Source: Geopsychrobacter sp. (GTDB taxonomy: Bacteria; Desulfobacterota; Desulfuromonadia; Desulfuromonadales; Geopsychrobacteraceae). Taken from it: 8,109 nt of DNA. Below are positions 1 through 6,812 of the stretch, one piece after another. How positions within the stretch are numbered: position 1 is the first letter of the stretch; every line of letters starts with the position of its first letter. The stretch is taken from positions 1-8,109 of the forward strand of contig JAUXIR010000057.1 in NCBI GenBank assembly GCA_030620915.1, read 5' to 3'. Under the pieces are notes generated by a model. The model saw only the letters and a list, made by a program, of their open reading frames with translations. It did no database searches and had not been told where the DNA came from. The position numbers were made by a program, and so were the translations under genes.

Positions 1-257
1 ATGGTTGTCTCGGCTGTCACTCAACCGACGGCAGCAGACTGGTCGGACCGAGCTTCAAGGGACTGGGCGGGCGCACCAGCGAAATAAAACGCGATGGACA
101 GGAGTTAACATTGAAGGTTGATGCCGATTACCTGCGGCGGGCGATCCGTGATCCGAACCATGAGGTTGTTGAGGGTTACCCGGCGATCATGCCGTCCTAC
201 GATCATCTCAGCGTTGAAGAGATCGGTGCGATCGTTGAAGAACTGTTGAAGAAGTAA
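1..257 (+). CDS. coxB: Cytochrome c oxidase subunit II, C-terminal cytochrome c domain (partial, 5' end outside window)
   Basis: Reading frame 3 is open from the window edge to the TAA at 255-257. The visible 84 residues form a small class I cytochrome c domain: a GCLGCH haem-attachment motif (CxxCH) at the very start, then GPSFKGL a few residues later, and YPAIMPSY near the end, whose Met is the likely sixth haem ligand. This arrangement (haem motif, GPxFKGL, long spacer, YPxIMP, LSxEE helix) is that of the cytochrome c domain fused to the C terminus of caa3-type oxidase subunit II, which would take electrons from periplasmic donors and pass them to CuA. The adjoining downstream ctaB gene supports an oxidase cluster. 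A free-standing small cytochrome c cannot be ruled out, because the cupredoxin/CuA part lies outside the window. Confidence 0.8.
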   Translation, partial: GCLGCHSTDGSRLVGPSFKGLGGRTSEIKRDGQELTLKVDADYLRRAIRDPNHEVVEGYPAIMPSYDHLSVEEIGAIVEELLKK

Positions 258-272
258 CTGAAAAGAGGATTC

Positions 273-1178
273 TTGAAACAGCTCCTTACTTTGATTGCCG
301 GAGTCGAAGCAGGTTTTGTCGCCGGCGACACCCCGGGAATCCTCAGCCGGTTGTTGCGCGCTCGTCTGGCGAGTCTGGTGGCGCTCTCCGCGCTGAGTGG
401 CTACCTGTTTGCCGCGCACACTTTCACAATGGCTGCGGTACTGCTGACCCTGGCGATCTGGCTCCTGGCCGCCGGCTGTTCGGCGCTCAACCAGCTGCAA
501 GAGATCGAGATCGATGGCCGGATGCGCCGCACCCGCTCAAGGCCGCTGCCCGCCGGTGATCTCACTGCGACACAAGCCCTGGTGATCGCGGGTATCGCGA
601 TTGCCGGTGGCTTATTGCTGTTGCTGAACATCGGTCTGCCCCCACTACTACTCGGCCTGTTGGCAATTCTCTGGTACAACGGCGTCTACACCCCGCTCAA
701 GAAAATAACCGCCTGGGCGGTCTTTCCCGGGGCCGTCTGCGGGGCCTTGCCGCCACTGATCGGCCACAGTGCCGCCGGTGGCTCAATCTTCGATGTGTCG
801 GCGATAATCCTGGCCGGCACCCTGCTGATCTGGCAGGTCCCCCATTTCTGGCTGCTGGCCTGGCGCTACCGTCAGGACCAACTCGACTCCGGCCTGCCGA
901 CCCCCTTCCGCAAGCTGAGTGACTCCCGCCTGTTCGCCATCAACGGCTGCTGGCTTGCCGCACTGGCACTCAGCTACCTGCTCTTTGTGCTCTTCGGCAT
1001 GATTGTCAGCCAAGTTCTTGCCAATATTTATCTAAGCTTACTCAGCGCCCTGTTGCTGGCCGGGATCCGCGAACTGCTGCGCGGGCCACAATCGGCCAGC
1101 AGTGGGCGCCTGTTTCATCTGATCAACCTGTCGATGGCACTTCTTCTACTCACCCTGATCTGTGACAGCCTGCTCTAA
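273..1178 (+). CDS. ctaB: Protohaem IX farnesyltransferase (haem o synthase)
   Basis: A 301-residue polytopic membrane protein of the UbiA prenyltransferase superfamily. Members of the CtaB/CyoE branch transfer a farnesyl group to haem b to make haem o, the precursor of haem a for terminal oxidases. The first prenyl-diphosphate/Mg site is at residues 73-92: N73, E77 and D81 followed by MRRTRSRPL. The conserved WYNGVYTPLK segment is at about 134-143, PGAVCGALPPLIG at 152-164, and the CyoE signature WQVPHFWLLAWRYRQD at 187-202. Length fits the family. The canonical NDxxDxxxD is here NxxxExxxD, a conservative change. The start is TTG at 273, preceded by AGAGGA at 264-269; no in-frame ATG occurs until codon 53, inside the protein. 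It lies 15 nt after the oxidase subunit gene and is probably cotranscribed with it. Confidence 0.92.
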   Translation: MKQLLTLIAGVEAGFVAGDTPGILSRLLRARLASLVALSALSGYLFAAHTFTMAAVLLTLAIWLLAAGCSALNQLQEIEIDGRMRRTRSRPLPAGDLTATQALVIAGIAIAGGLLLLLNIGLPPLLLGLLAILWYNGVYTPLKKITAWAVFPGAVCGALPPLIGHSAAGGSIFDVSAIILAGTLLIWQVPHFWLLAWRYRQDQLDSGLPTPFRKLSDSRLFAINGCWLAALALSYLLFVLFGMIVSQVLANIYLSLLSALLLAGIRELLRGPQSASSGRLFHLINLSMALLLLTLICDSLL

Positions 1179-1202
1179 AACCCAGCTCAGCGCCTAACGC
1201 CT

Positions 1203-2207
1203 CTATTTTTCCGCAACATCACCGAATTGAACCAATACCCCAAGTAAGTCCTGTGCCAACAAAGAACTCAATTGAGCGCGAGCCCGAACCTCAGCCATCT
1301 CTGCCTGACGAGCCGAACTTTTGTAAGACCAATGATGTGAGCCGATGACATTCCCGCTCGCTGTTTCGATCAGGGAAACCCTCAGGGTCCCGCGCACCCA
1401 GTTCCAGCCATCCGTAGTTTTCAGCTTTTCACTGCCGAGATCAGCCCGCAGCTGGTATTCGGCCCGAGCCGCGCTGGCCAGATGCCTGATCCCGGCATTA
1501 CCGAGTGCACCAGCCAAAATAGCATCCGCCTGGCCGAGGTCATCCCTTGCAACCACAAGCCCAATCTGCCAGCGGTCAAGCAGGCTTTCAAAATCGCTCT
1601 TCAATTTGGCCAGCTGATATCTTGAGGTTAACCCGTTGCCAGTCAGATCGACGATCCGCAGCATTTTTTGCGGATGTTGTCGCCGCAGCTGTGCGTCAAG
1701 CGCGTTGTAGGCCGCACTGACCTTTTCGGGTAAGGGCTCATCACGCCGGGCGCGCCCGATATTCTGTTCGGTCTCTCTATCGAGGGCATCGATTTCGGCG
1801 CGCAGGCGGTTGCCGGTCTGCAGCCGGTCAAGCACCGCCAGGGCATGGTAATCCCCACCGCCTTCTGCGCGCCAGGTCTGAGCTATCTGCACGCCGTTGA
1901 TCACCTGGCTGGTCTGCATCTGGATATCGCGACTGATACTGGTTTGCAAACCATCCTTACCAGTGCCACCCTGCTGCCACTGCAGACGCTCACTGCTGCT
2001 CTCGCGCACCGCAACTTCAAACACCTTGGCCAGATCAGCTCGCGCCCGGTCACGAGCCAGACCGGCAGTCGCCCCCTGGCCGCGGCCACACAGATAGCGA
2101 CTGGCCGGGTAGGCCGCCGGTTCAGACTCGAGCCAGTCGGGGATTGCCGGACCCTTGGCACAACCGACACACAAAATCAACATGATCAGGGGAATGAACG
2201 TTCTCAT
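1203..2207 (-). CDS. LPP20-family lipoprotein with extra C-terminal domain
   Basis: A 334-residue predicted lipoprotein. A short charged N terminus and hydrophobic stretch end in the lipobox LCVGC, with Cys16 as the lipidation site. Residues about 22-125 have the LPP20 pattern: PDWLESEP just after the signal, a GRGQG turn, then an Ala/Arg-rich helix (ARDRARADLAKVFEV), and later a strand-like segment ending in YHALAVLD. Residues about 165-330 form a second alpha/beta region (RIVDLTGNGL, ADAILAGALG, a GTLRVSLIETASGNVIG strand pair) that resembles LpoB/CsgG-type periplasmic domains; this second assignment is my inference. The ATG overlaps the TGA of the upstream COG3014-like gene by ATGA, and GGGAG lies about 7 nt upstream, so translational coupling is likely. 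It is the last gene of the lipoprotein cassette and faces ctaB with only 24 nt between stops; no clear terminator is visible there. Confidence 0.75.
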   Translation of the reverse strand: MRTFIPLIMLILCVGCAKGPAIPDWLESEPAAYPASRYLCGRGQGATAGLARDRARADLAKVFEVAVRESSSERLQWQQGGTGKDGLQTSISRDIQMQTSQVINGVQIAQTWRAEGGGDYHALAVLDRLQTGNRLRAEIDALDRETEQNIGRARRDEPLPEKVSAAYNALDAQLRRQHPQKMLRIVDLTGNGLTSRYQLAKLKSDFESLLDRWQIGLVVARDDLGQADAILAGALGNAGIRHLASAARAEYQLRADLGSEKLKTTDGWNWVRGTLRVSLIETASGNVIGSHHWSYKSSARQAEMAEVRARAQLSSLLAQDLLGVLVQFGDVAEK

Positions 2208-3523
2208 CTGTGCTCTCCCAACAAAGAACCCGCTGCCACCTCATGACAGGAGATAAAGTTTTTTTGGCCGGACTCCAGGCGCACAGCAGGATAAAACAGC
2301 TTTGTGACCGGCTGTCCGTCGAGGTCGAGAAGCTCAACCTCAAGATCGTAAACTCCCGCCGGCAAGGCGATCCGCGCCAGCTGGATACTGGCAGGTAGAG
2401 ACATCCAGCTACGAGTGTCAGCACGTTCGGTCAACAGGCCGGCGACATTGACCAACAGCCCGGCCAGACCATTCTTTTTATCGGTCCGCTTGACCAGCTG
2501 ATGTTTAAGGATCGCCCGCGCCGTCGCCCGTGCCAGAATCGCCGGTTGATTACGTTCGAGTTCGGCAATCGCCAGCTCCTCGATACTCGCAAAGGTTTCG
2601 GTTTCAACCACCTGACCACCAATCCTGAGTCGGGCCGCCGAAAAACAGCTCTGGCGCCGCTGATAGGCCGGCAGGGCAACACGGATTAATGGCCCTTGAA
2701 GCATTGGTACGGTGATCGCCTCCTCAATCTTGACCGGAGCCAAGCCGTTGTGGAAGAGAAAAACCAGCTCACCCTGCGTACGTAGCTGCGCAGCATCCTG
2801 CCAGCTGTCGATGCCGAAATCTGCGGAATAATTCTTATTTTCGTCGCTCAGGCCAACGGCTTCGCTGGCTCGTAACAGATCGTATTCAAGCTGTCGTGGT
2901 AGAATCGCTTGATAGCGCTCACGATGCTGGAGATAGGCCTGATAGCTGCTGCGATAGCCGATCATCGCATCGCTCAGCTCTCCGCCTGCTTCATAGATCA
3001 GCGCGGTCAGGTAACGCGCAAAGGGGTCGTTGTCGAAGAGCGGTCCGAGTTCTTTATCCCCCAGCTCCCCCAGCAACAGATCGACCTGCAGCGCCTCAAC
3101 GCGGGCTTCTTCAAGCTGGCCGAGTTCCAGATAATTAAGTGCAGTGTAGAGGTTAAGCAGCACCTGCTCGTAGGGCGCTCCGGCATAGCTGCGGGTCGCA
3201 TCGTTGAGAGTCAGGGCCAGCGCCTGCTCACGCAGACTCAGGGCGTTCAGCTCTTCGGCCAGCTGCTTGGCGGCGAAAAACTCCTGGTTGCTGGCTTCAA
3301 ATTCGCCATGCATGCGCAGCAGCATGCCGCGATTCATCAGAAAGAGAAGACGGTTGCGCTCAGGTGTTTTCTCTTTGTCCAACAGCTCAAGCGCGCTATC
3401 CAGATCATGCCCGACGAGTTCGGCGGCGATCGGCACAAAGCTGTTACTGTACGAAGCACAGCCACACAGAGCCAGCAATGCAATCAACAGTAGTCCGCGC
3501 ACAGCAGAATAAAAAAACTTCAT
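2204..3523 (-). CDS. COG3014-like TPR-type lipoprotein
   Basis: A 439-residue predicted lipoprotein. The signal peptide has a long Leu/Ala-rich core and ends in the lipobox LCGC, Cys22. Residues about 35-215 are helical and repeat-like, with tetratricopeptide character: paired helices such as LLFLMNRGMLLRMHGEFEAS, LLNLYTALNYLELGQLEEAR and YLTALIYEAGGELSDAMIGY. Residues about 240-430 look beta-rich (ELVFLFHNGLAPVKIEEAI, LPAGVYDLEVELLDLDG). This architecture matches the uncharacterised COG3014 family, which in gammaproteobacteria is often encoded near LpoB. The product is probably a periplasmic scaffold anchored to the outer membrane; no enzymatic motif is seen. The start has no recognisable Shine-Dalgarno sequence and lies in the loop of a small A/T hairpin (3512-3532). 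It begins 23 nt after the LpoB-like gene and ends overlapping the next gene. Confidence 0.7.
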   Translation of the reverse strand: MKFFYSAVRGLLLIALLALCGCASYSNSFVPIAAELVGHDLDSALELLDKEKTPERNRLLFLMNRGMLLRMHGEFEASNQEFFAAKQLAEELNALSLREQALALTLNDATRSYAGAPYEQVLLNLYTALNYLELGQLEEARVEALQVDLLLGELGDKELGPLFDNDPFARYLTALIYEAGGELSDAMIGYRSSYQAYLQHRERYQAILPRQLEYDLLRASEAVGLSDENKNYSADFGIDSWQDAAQLRTQGELVFLFHNGLAPVKIEEAITVPMLQGPLIRVALPAYQRRQSCFSAARLRIGGQVVETETFASIEELAIAELERNQPAILARATARAILKHQLVKRTDKKNGLAGLLVNVAGLLTERADTRSWMSLPASIQLARIALPAGVYDLEVELLDLDGQPVTKLFYPAVRLESGQKNFISCHEVAAGSLLGEHR

Positions 3524-3546
3524 CCGTTTTTTAGCAGCGCAACGGT

Positions 3547-4152
3547 CTAATACCGCAGCTTGCTGCGCTTGACGAACTTCTTGATCTTCTTCTGACCGAG
3601 CCAGACCTTGCGGTTATCAGCCAGACTTATCAGGGTCAGATCGACCTGGTAAAAGCGGACCTGATTCTTGCTGGCATGGTCGATAATGGTATTGATCTGC
3701 CCCTTGAGCATGAAGTCGGCGCCAAGTTCCTGCCCCATCGCCTTGCGTGTCTCCTCGCGAGCGTTCAGATCCTGATCCTTGCGCTCATCACGGATCTCTT
3801 CGCGTTCGAGCGAGGATGCGACAAAATCGACCCGGCCCGAGTTGACCATCGCGCGCTCGATGTCGGCGACGAAGGTGTTGATATTGATATGCTCGTGACT
3901 CAGATTGCGTAAGGTCCCCACGATCACCGCCGGCCGCTTACCGGTCTCGGCGCGGAAATCTCCGACCCAGGGCCTTTCCAGCAGATCGGCGATCATCTCT
4001 TCAGAGACCAGCCGTGAGTCGGTATCGTTCCAGGCGCCACTTAAATCCCTGACCTCGTCCGGCTCTATCCGGTTAACCTGGGTAGAGCAACCGCTCAACA
4101 CAAACAACACCAGCAGAGCTGCGAACAACGGGTAGATTCGATTCATCCTCAC
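3547..4152 (-). CDS. lpoB: LpoB-like penicillin-binding protein activator lipoprotein
   Basis: A 201-residue predicted lipoprotein with lipobox LSGC (Cys22 from the GTG start). The mature part begins with a short polar linker containing SGAWNDTDSRLVSEEM, then an alpha/beta domain at about 60-200: RPAVIVGTLRNLSHEHININ, a helix leading to GRVDFVAS, GADFMLKGQINT, and paired strands VRFYQVDLTLISLADNRKVWLG. This is the LpoB/COG3417 domain, whose E. coli member is an outer-membrane lipoprotein that reaches through the peptidoglycan to stimulate PBP1b. The Pro-rich spacer of E. coli LpoB is absent. The GTG start is chosen because GGAGG lies 7 nt upstream and it overlaps the previous gene's stop as GTGA; the ATG at 4146 would put that GGAGG 13 nt away. 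Whether a cognate PBP is the true partner is inference. Confidence 0.83.
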   Translation of the reverse strand: MRMNRIYPLFAALLVLFVLSGCSTQVNRIEPDEVRDLSGAWNDTDSRLVSEEMIADLLERPWVGDFRAETGKRPAVIVGTLRNLSHEHININTFVADIERAMVNSGRVDFVASSLEREEIRDERKDQDLNAREETRKAMGQELGADFMLKGQINTIIDHASKNQVRFYQVDLTLISLADNRKVWLGQKKIKKFVKRSKLRY

Positions 4153-4700
4153 TTTACTTCCTCCACTTGACGATCAAAAACATTTGTTCCACGGGTTTCA
4201 AGAAAGGTCCCGAAGCCCTGATTCATATCCTGGTTAGCTGCGACGATCTGCTTGACCTGTTCGAGATCGAGTTCGGCAATCGCATATATATTTCCCGTCT
4301 TCTTATCACGCCAGTGACCAATAATTTCGGCGCCACTCAGGTTTGTTTTTGTCAGACTTTCAATCTGACGCGAGATCGACTGCTGTGAAACGATCTCCTG
4401 GCCCGACCCCGCGGCACTGGCATAATCGCGATTGACCACCTCGATAAACGACGAGAGGATTCGGGCGACTTCAGCACGGGCACGGTTATCCGCAGTTGAG
4501 ATCTGTAACGACTGATCTCCCATCTGCGGAGCCTGGCCGACCCCATGAAAAAGCCTCCCCCCTTTATCATTCAGAATCTGGGTGCCTTCGTTGACCCAGT
4601 CTGGCGCCCCCTTCACTCCCAGATCGCTTTCGACCAGAGTTTTTCCCGAGCACCCGGCCAATAGCAGCACAGCCAAACCGACAGCGATAAGATGTTTCAT
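4149..4700 (-). CDS. LPP20-like lipoprotein (first gene of lipoprotein cassette)
   Basis: A 183-residue predicted lipoprotein. The signal peptide MKHLIAVGLAVLLLAGC ends in lipobox LAGC with Cys17. The mature protein has GAPDWVNEG just after the signal, then HGVGQAP, an Ala/Arg-rich helix (ADNRARAEVARILSSFIEVV) and the closing strand GNIYAIAELDLEQV, which together give the LPP20-domain pattern. It ends soon after that domain, unlike the longer LPP20-like protein at the other end of the cassette. The frame stays open upstream to 4742, but that extension would bury the signal peptide. ATG 4700 has GGAGG 11 nt upstream; a GTG at 4706 has ideal 5-nt spacing and would add only two residues, so the exact start is open. 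The next gene overlaps the stop by 4 nt. Function is unknown; context suggests an outer-membrane lipoprotein complex with the LpoB-like protein. Confidence 0.73.
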   Translation of the reverse strand: MKHLIAVGLAVLLLAGCSGKTLVESDLGVKGAPDWVNEGTQILNDKGGRLFHGVGQAPQMGDQSLQISTADNRARAEVARILSSFIEVVNRDYASAAGSGQEIVSQQSISRQIESLTKTNLSGAEIIGHWRDKKTGNIYAIAELDLEQVKQIVAANQDMNQGFGTFLETRGTNVFDRQVEEVK

Positions 4701-4740
4701 GAACACAAGGTCCTCCCTTTTAATTGTTGCCAATTCCGAC

Positions 4741-4764
4741 AAGAAAACCCTCAGCTATTGAGGG
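4741..4764 (-). terminator. Intrinsic terminator overlapping the stop codon of the DUF547 gene
   Basis: On the minus strand CCCTCA (4764-4759) pairs with TGAGGG (4753-4748) across the loop ATAGC, followed by TTTTCTT. The TGA stop of the DUF547 gene is the first part of the 3' stem arm. The stem is only 6 bp but GC-rich and is followed by a U-rich tract, so at least partial termination is likely. This separates the DUF547 gene from the lipoprotein cassette, which begins about 40 nt further on. No convincing promoter is visible in those 40 nt, so the cassette may depend on read-through or on a promoter inside the DUF547 gene. Confidence 0.6.
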
Positions 4765-5563
4765 ACCAGTCATAGTCTTTCCATTCAACCCTGATGCGGG
4801 TGCCCTGTTCAAGAAGAAAAGACGATTCTTCCGATTTTTTACGATAGCGGGCCAAAACCTCCAGCACCCCCCTGTGTCCGCCGAAATCGATCTTATACCA
4901 TTTGAAGATCGGTGACAGTCTCAGCAGATTTTGTTCGGGATGAACCTCTACTTCGGCCCCGTTGATGAAATTTTCTGCCGCCATGTCGAGCTGCTCTTCA
5001 AGTCGATCGGCAACATAATAGTTGATCGGCGGACAGGACGAGCTGCCACAGACCAGGGCAAAGTGGATCCGCGGATCAACCTCTTCGACCCGATACGCCA
5101 TCCGCGGATCGTCTTCGGCAAAGGGATGAAAGAAACCGTACGGCGGACGATGATTTCCACGTAAAATTCCATGTTCAATATCGTCGGCCGAATAATCGGC
5201 AATACCGATACGGTAGGTGATATGACCGAAAAAATCGTAGATCTCCTTAACGGTTTGACGCACATCCAGCGCAATGATGCCATGAATTATCAAGCTATTG
5301 TAAAGGTTAATCCAAAAAGCAATTTTTTCCTGCGGCGTACGCAGATTGAGCAGATCATATTCCTGCAACAAGCGACAGCTGTCACAATAGGCGATAAACC
5401 CTGGTGAATCGCGCAGCGCCTGATAATCGACCCGACCGGTTTCGCTATTGTAATAATCCCGTTTGAGTCGGCCGATGCGCAGCTGCAGCTCAGCAGCCAC
5501 ATCGATCCGCGGATGCGCCAAAGGCACCTCTCCGTCATTCAAGAGTAAGTGATCATTCGTCAT
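4751..5563 (-). CDS. DUF547 domain-containing protein
   Basis: A 270-residue protein with the conserved blocks of the DUF547 family. KIAFWINLYNSLIIHGII is at residues 80-97, a DDIEHGILR block at 127-135, and DPRIHFALVCGSSSCPPI at 163-180, with Cys172 and Cys177 in the GSSSCPP turn. A basic/aromatic tail follows (FKWYKIDFGG, then a region about 235-265). The N terminus (MTNDHLLLNDGEV) shows no signal peptide or membrane segment, so this copy is probably cytoplasmic. No biochemical role of the family is established to my knowledge; conserved Cys, His and Glu residues could suggest an enzyme, but that is speculation. The ATG at 5563 has only a weak AGG about 10 nt upstream. It is divergent from the ACT-domain gene, and its stop lies inside a terminator hairpin. 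Confidence 0.85.
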   Translation of the reverse strand: MTNDHLLLNDGEVPLAHPRIDVAAELQLRIGRLKRDYYNSETGRVDYQALRDSPGFIAYCDSCRLLQEYDLLNLRTPQEKIAFWINLYNSLIIHGIIALDVRQTVKEIYDFFGHITYRIGIADYSADDIEHGILRGNHRPPYGFFHPFAEDDPRMAYRVEEVDPRIHFALVCGSSSCPPINYYVADRLEEQLDMAAENFINGAEVEVHPEQNLLRLSPIFKWYKIDFGGHRGVLEVLARYRKKSEESSFLLEQGTRIRVEWKDYDWSLNS

Positions 5564-5602
5564 GGGATATCGACCTGTAGGAATGTAATGGCGCTGAAAG
5601 TA

Positions 5603-5633
5603 TTGACCCCAGCCCCGAAGAACATGCTACAAA
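5603..5633 (+). promoter_or_regulatory. Candidate sigma70 promoter for the ACT-domain/def unit
   Basis: TTGACC at 5603-5608 is followed after 19 nt by TACAAA at 5628-5633, itself preceded by TGC (5625-5627), which gives an extended -10 element. The spacer is longer than the usual 17 nt. The position, in the 183-nt divergent gap and about 110 nt before the ACT gene start, is suitable. Promoter calls by eye are weak evidence. Confidence 0.35.
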
Positions 5634-5746
5634 GTATAGCAGAGTTAACCGTGGAAAAGTCGTTAGCGACTCACCGGATGCTCTCACCCGAACGCCGGTT
5701 CGCCAGAATGGACCGGCAACACCCTACAGCGCTGTGGAGGAACCCC
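5634..5746 (+). other. Structured 5' leader of the ACT-domain gene
   Basis: This gene-free stretch holds three inverted repeats: AGTCG/CGACT (5658-5671, loop TTAG), GCCGGT/ACCGGC (5694-5717, 12-nt loop), and the palindrome ACAGCGCTGT (5726-5735), which abuts the GGAGG ribosome-binding site (5736-5740). I do not recognise a known riboswitch class. The last palindrome could influence access to the ribosome-binding site. Confidence 0.3.
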
Positions 5747-6286
5747 ATGAGCCATTTTGCCCTGACCATCATCGGTCGTGACCGTGCCGGAATCGTTTCC
5801 GAAGTCACCAGCATCCTCTATCAGCTCGGCTGCAATATTGCCGACAGCAGCTGCTCAATCCTCGGCGGCCAGTTCTCGATGATCCTGATCATCTCACATC
5901 CGGAGTTGCACGATCAGCAATCGCTCGGTGAGGCCTTTGCTCCACTTGAGCAGAGCGGACTCTCGGTCTTCCTGCGCACCCTGAAGCCCGGCGGCGAAGT
6001 GCACCCCGACCTGCAGGGTGAGATCTGTATGATTTCAGTTTATGGCGCCGACAAGCCGGGGATTGTCTATCGAGTCGCACGTGAGTTGGGTGAAAGAGAG
6101 ATCAATATCACCGACCTGAACACCAAATTGATCGGTGGCAAGGACGCCCCCGTCTACGTGATGATGATCGAAGCAATTCTCAATCCGGGGGTCGAAATCG
6201 AGGATGTTGAAAGTTGGATGGCAGGTCTCAAAGAAGAGCTGAAGGTCGACATTTCGGTCCGTTCAATCACCCCGCTGGAGCTCTAG
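5747..6286 (+). CDS. Two-ACT-domain protein, GcvR-like regulator
   Basis: A 179-residue soluble protein made of two tandem ACT domains. The first is at about 3-78 (FALTIIGRDRAGIVSEVTSI at the start, strand SMILIISHP); the second is at about 92-170 (ICMISVYGADKPGIVYRVAR, then INITDLNTKL). Both carry the GxDxxGIV-type turn (GRDRAGIV, GADKPGIV) that in ACT domains sits at the amino-acid-binding interface. There is no catalytic or DNA-binding domain. This is the layout of the glycine-cleavage repressor-like (GcvR) family, where E. coli GcvR binds GcvA; no GcvA is visible here, so the ligand and partner are unknown. The ATG at 5747 is chosen because GGAGG lies 6 nt upstream and homology-like sequence begins there; the frame is open further upstream but not domain-like. 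It is followed 6 nt later by def. Confidence 0.85.
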   Translation: MSHFALTIIGRDRAGIVSEVTSILYQLGCNIADSSCSILGGQFSMILIISHPELHDQQSLGEAFAPLEQSGLSVFLRTLKPGGEVHPDLQGEICMISVYGADKPGIVYRVARELGEREINITDLNTKLIGGKDAPVYVMMIEAILNPGVEIEDVESWMAGLKEELKVDISVRSITPLEL

Positions 6287-6292
6287 AAAAAG

Positions 6293-6793
6293 ATGGCGGC
6301 CAAGGAAGTTCTCCTCTACCCCAATCCAAACCTCAAAGAGATGTGCGCTCAGATAGAAGACTGGGATGCCAGCGTCGATATCCTCCTGCAGGATCTGGTC
6401 GACACCATGGTTGCCGCCGGACATTCGGTCGGAGTCGCGGCCCCACAAATCGGCGAGATCAGACGTGCCGTGGTTGTTGATGTTTCGCACAGCAAGCTGG
6501 GCAAGAAACAGGAAAATCACGGCCTGCTGCAGATGATCAATCCAAAGATTATCGAACGCGAAGGACAAACGGTCGTGCGCGAAGGCTGCATGTCGGTCCC
6601 CGACTACACCGGCAATGTCACCCGTGCCGAGCGCATCGTGGTGCAGTTCCAGGATCAAGACCGACAGTTGCAGGTGATTAAGGCCGATGGCTTCGAGGCG
6701 ATCGCCATCCAGCACGAAATCGATCACCTTGACGGCTATCTCTTTCTCGATCGGGTCTCAAGCCTCAAGACCGACCTGTTCCGCCGCAAGTAA
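6293..6793 (+). CDS. def: Peptide deformylase
   Basis: A 166-residue metalloenzyme that removes the N-formyl group from nascent proteins in the cytoplasm. All three family motifs are present: motif 1 VGVAAPQ at 46-52 (consensus GxGLAAPQ, here with Val for Leu), motif 2 EGCMSVP at 97-103 (Cys99 metal ligand, Met in place of the usual Leu), and motif 3 QHEIDHLDG at 140-148 (His141 and His145 metal ligands, Glu142 catalytic). Length is normal for type I enzymes. The ATG is 6 nt after the ACT-domain gene stop. The Shine-Dalgarno sequence is poor (GGAG 12 nt away), so translation may be coupled to the upstream gene. No fmt gene follows in this window, and no hairpin terminator is evident downstream. 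Confidence 0.95.
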   Translation: MAAKEVLLYPNPNLKEMCAQIEDWDASVDILLQDLVDTMVAAGHSVGVAAPQIGEIRRAVVVDVSHSKLGKKQENHGLLQMINPKIIEREGQTVVREGCMSVPDYTGNVTRAERIVVQFQDQDRQLQVIKADGFEAIAIQHEIDHLDGYLFLDRVSSLKTDLFRRK

Positions 6794-6812
6794 TCATTCT
6801 GTCGGGGAATCA

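Noticed and set aside
1179..1202. Possible bidirectional terminator between ctaB and the LPP20-like gene
   Set aside because: AGCGCC and AACGCC repeats are present, but no stem longer than about 3-4 bp with a following T-run can be drawn on either strand.
2909..3493. Long plus-strand ORF (194 codons) opposite the COG3014-like gene
   Set aside because: It is antisense to a gene with a clear signal peptide, lipobox and operon overlap, and its translation has no recognisable domain or start signal.
4701..4742. Longer N terminus for the first LPP20-like protein (start at 4742)
   Set aside because: It would place a charged 14-residue extension ahead of a complete lipoprotein signal peptide and contain the GGAGG ribosome-binding site.
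5549..5746. 66-residue N-terminal extension of the ACT-domain protein
   Set aside because: No domain character, it overlaps the divergent gene's start and contains the likely promoter; GGAGG before ATG 5747 is convincing.
6263..6727. Minus-strand ORF (154 codons) opposite def
   Set aside because: It is the antisense shadow of an unmistakable peptide deformylase.
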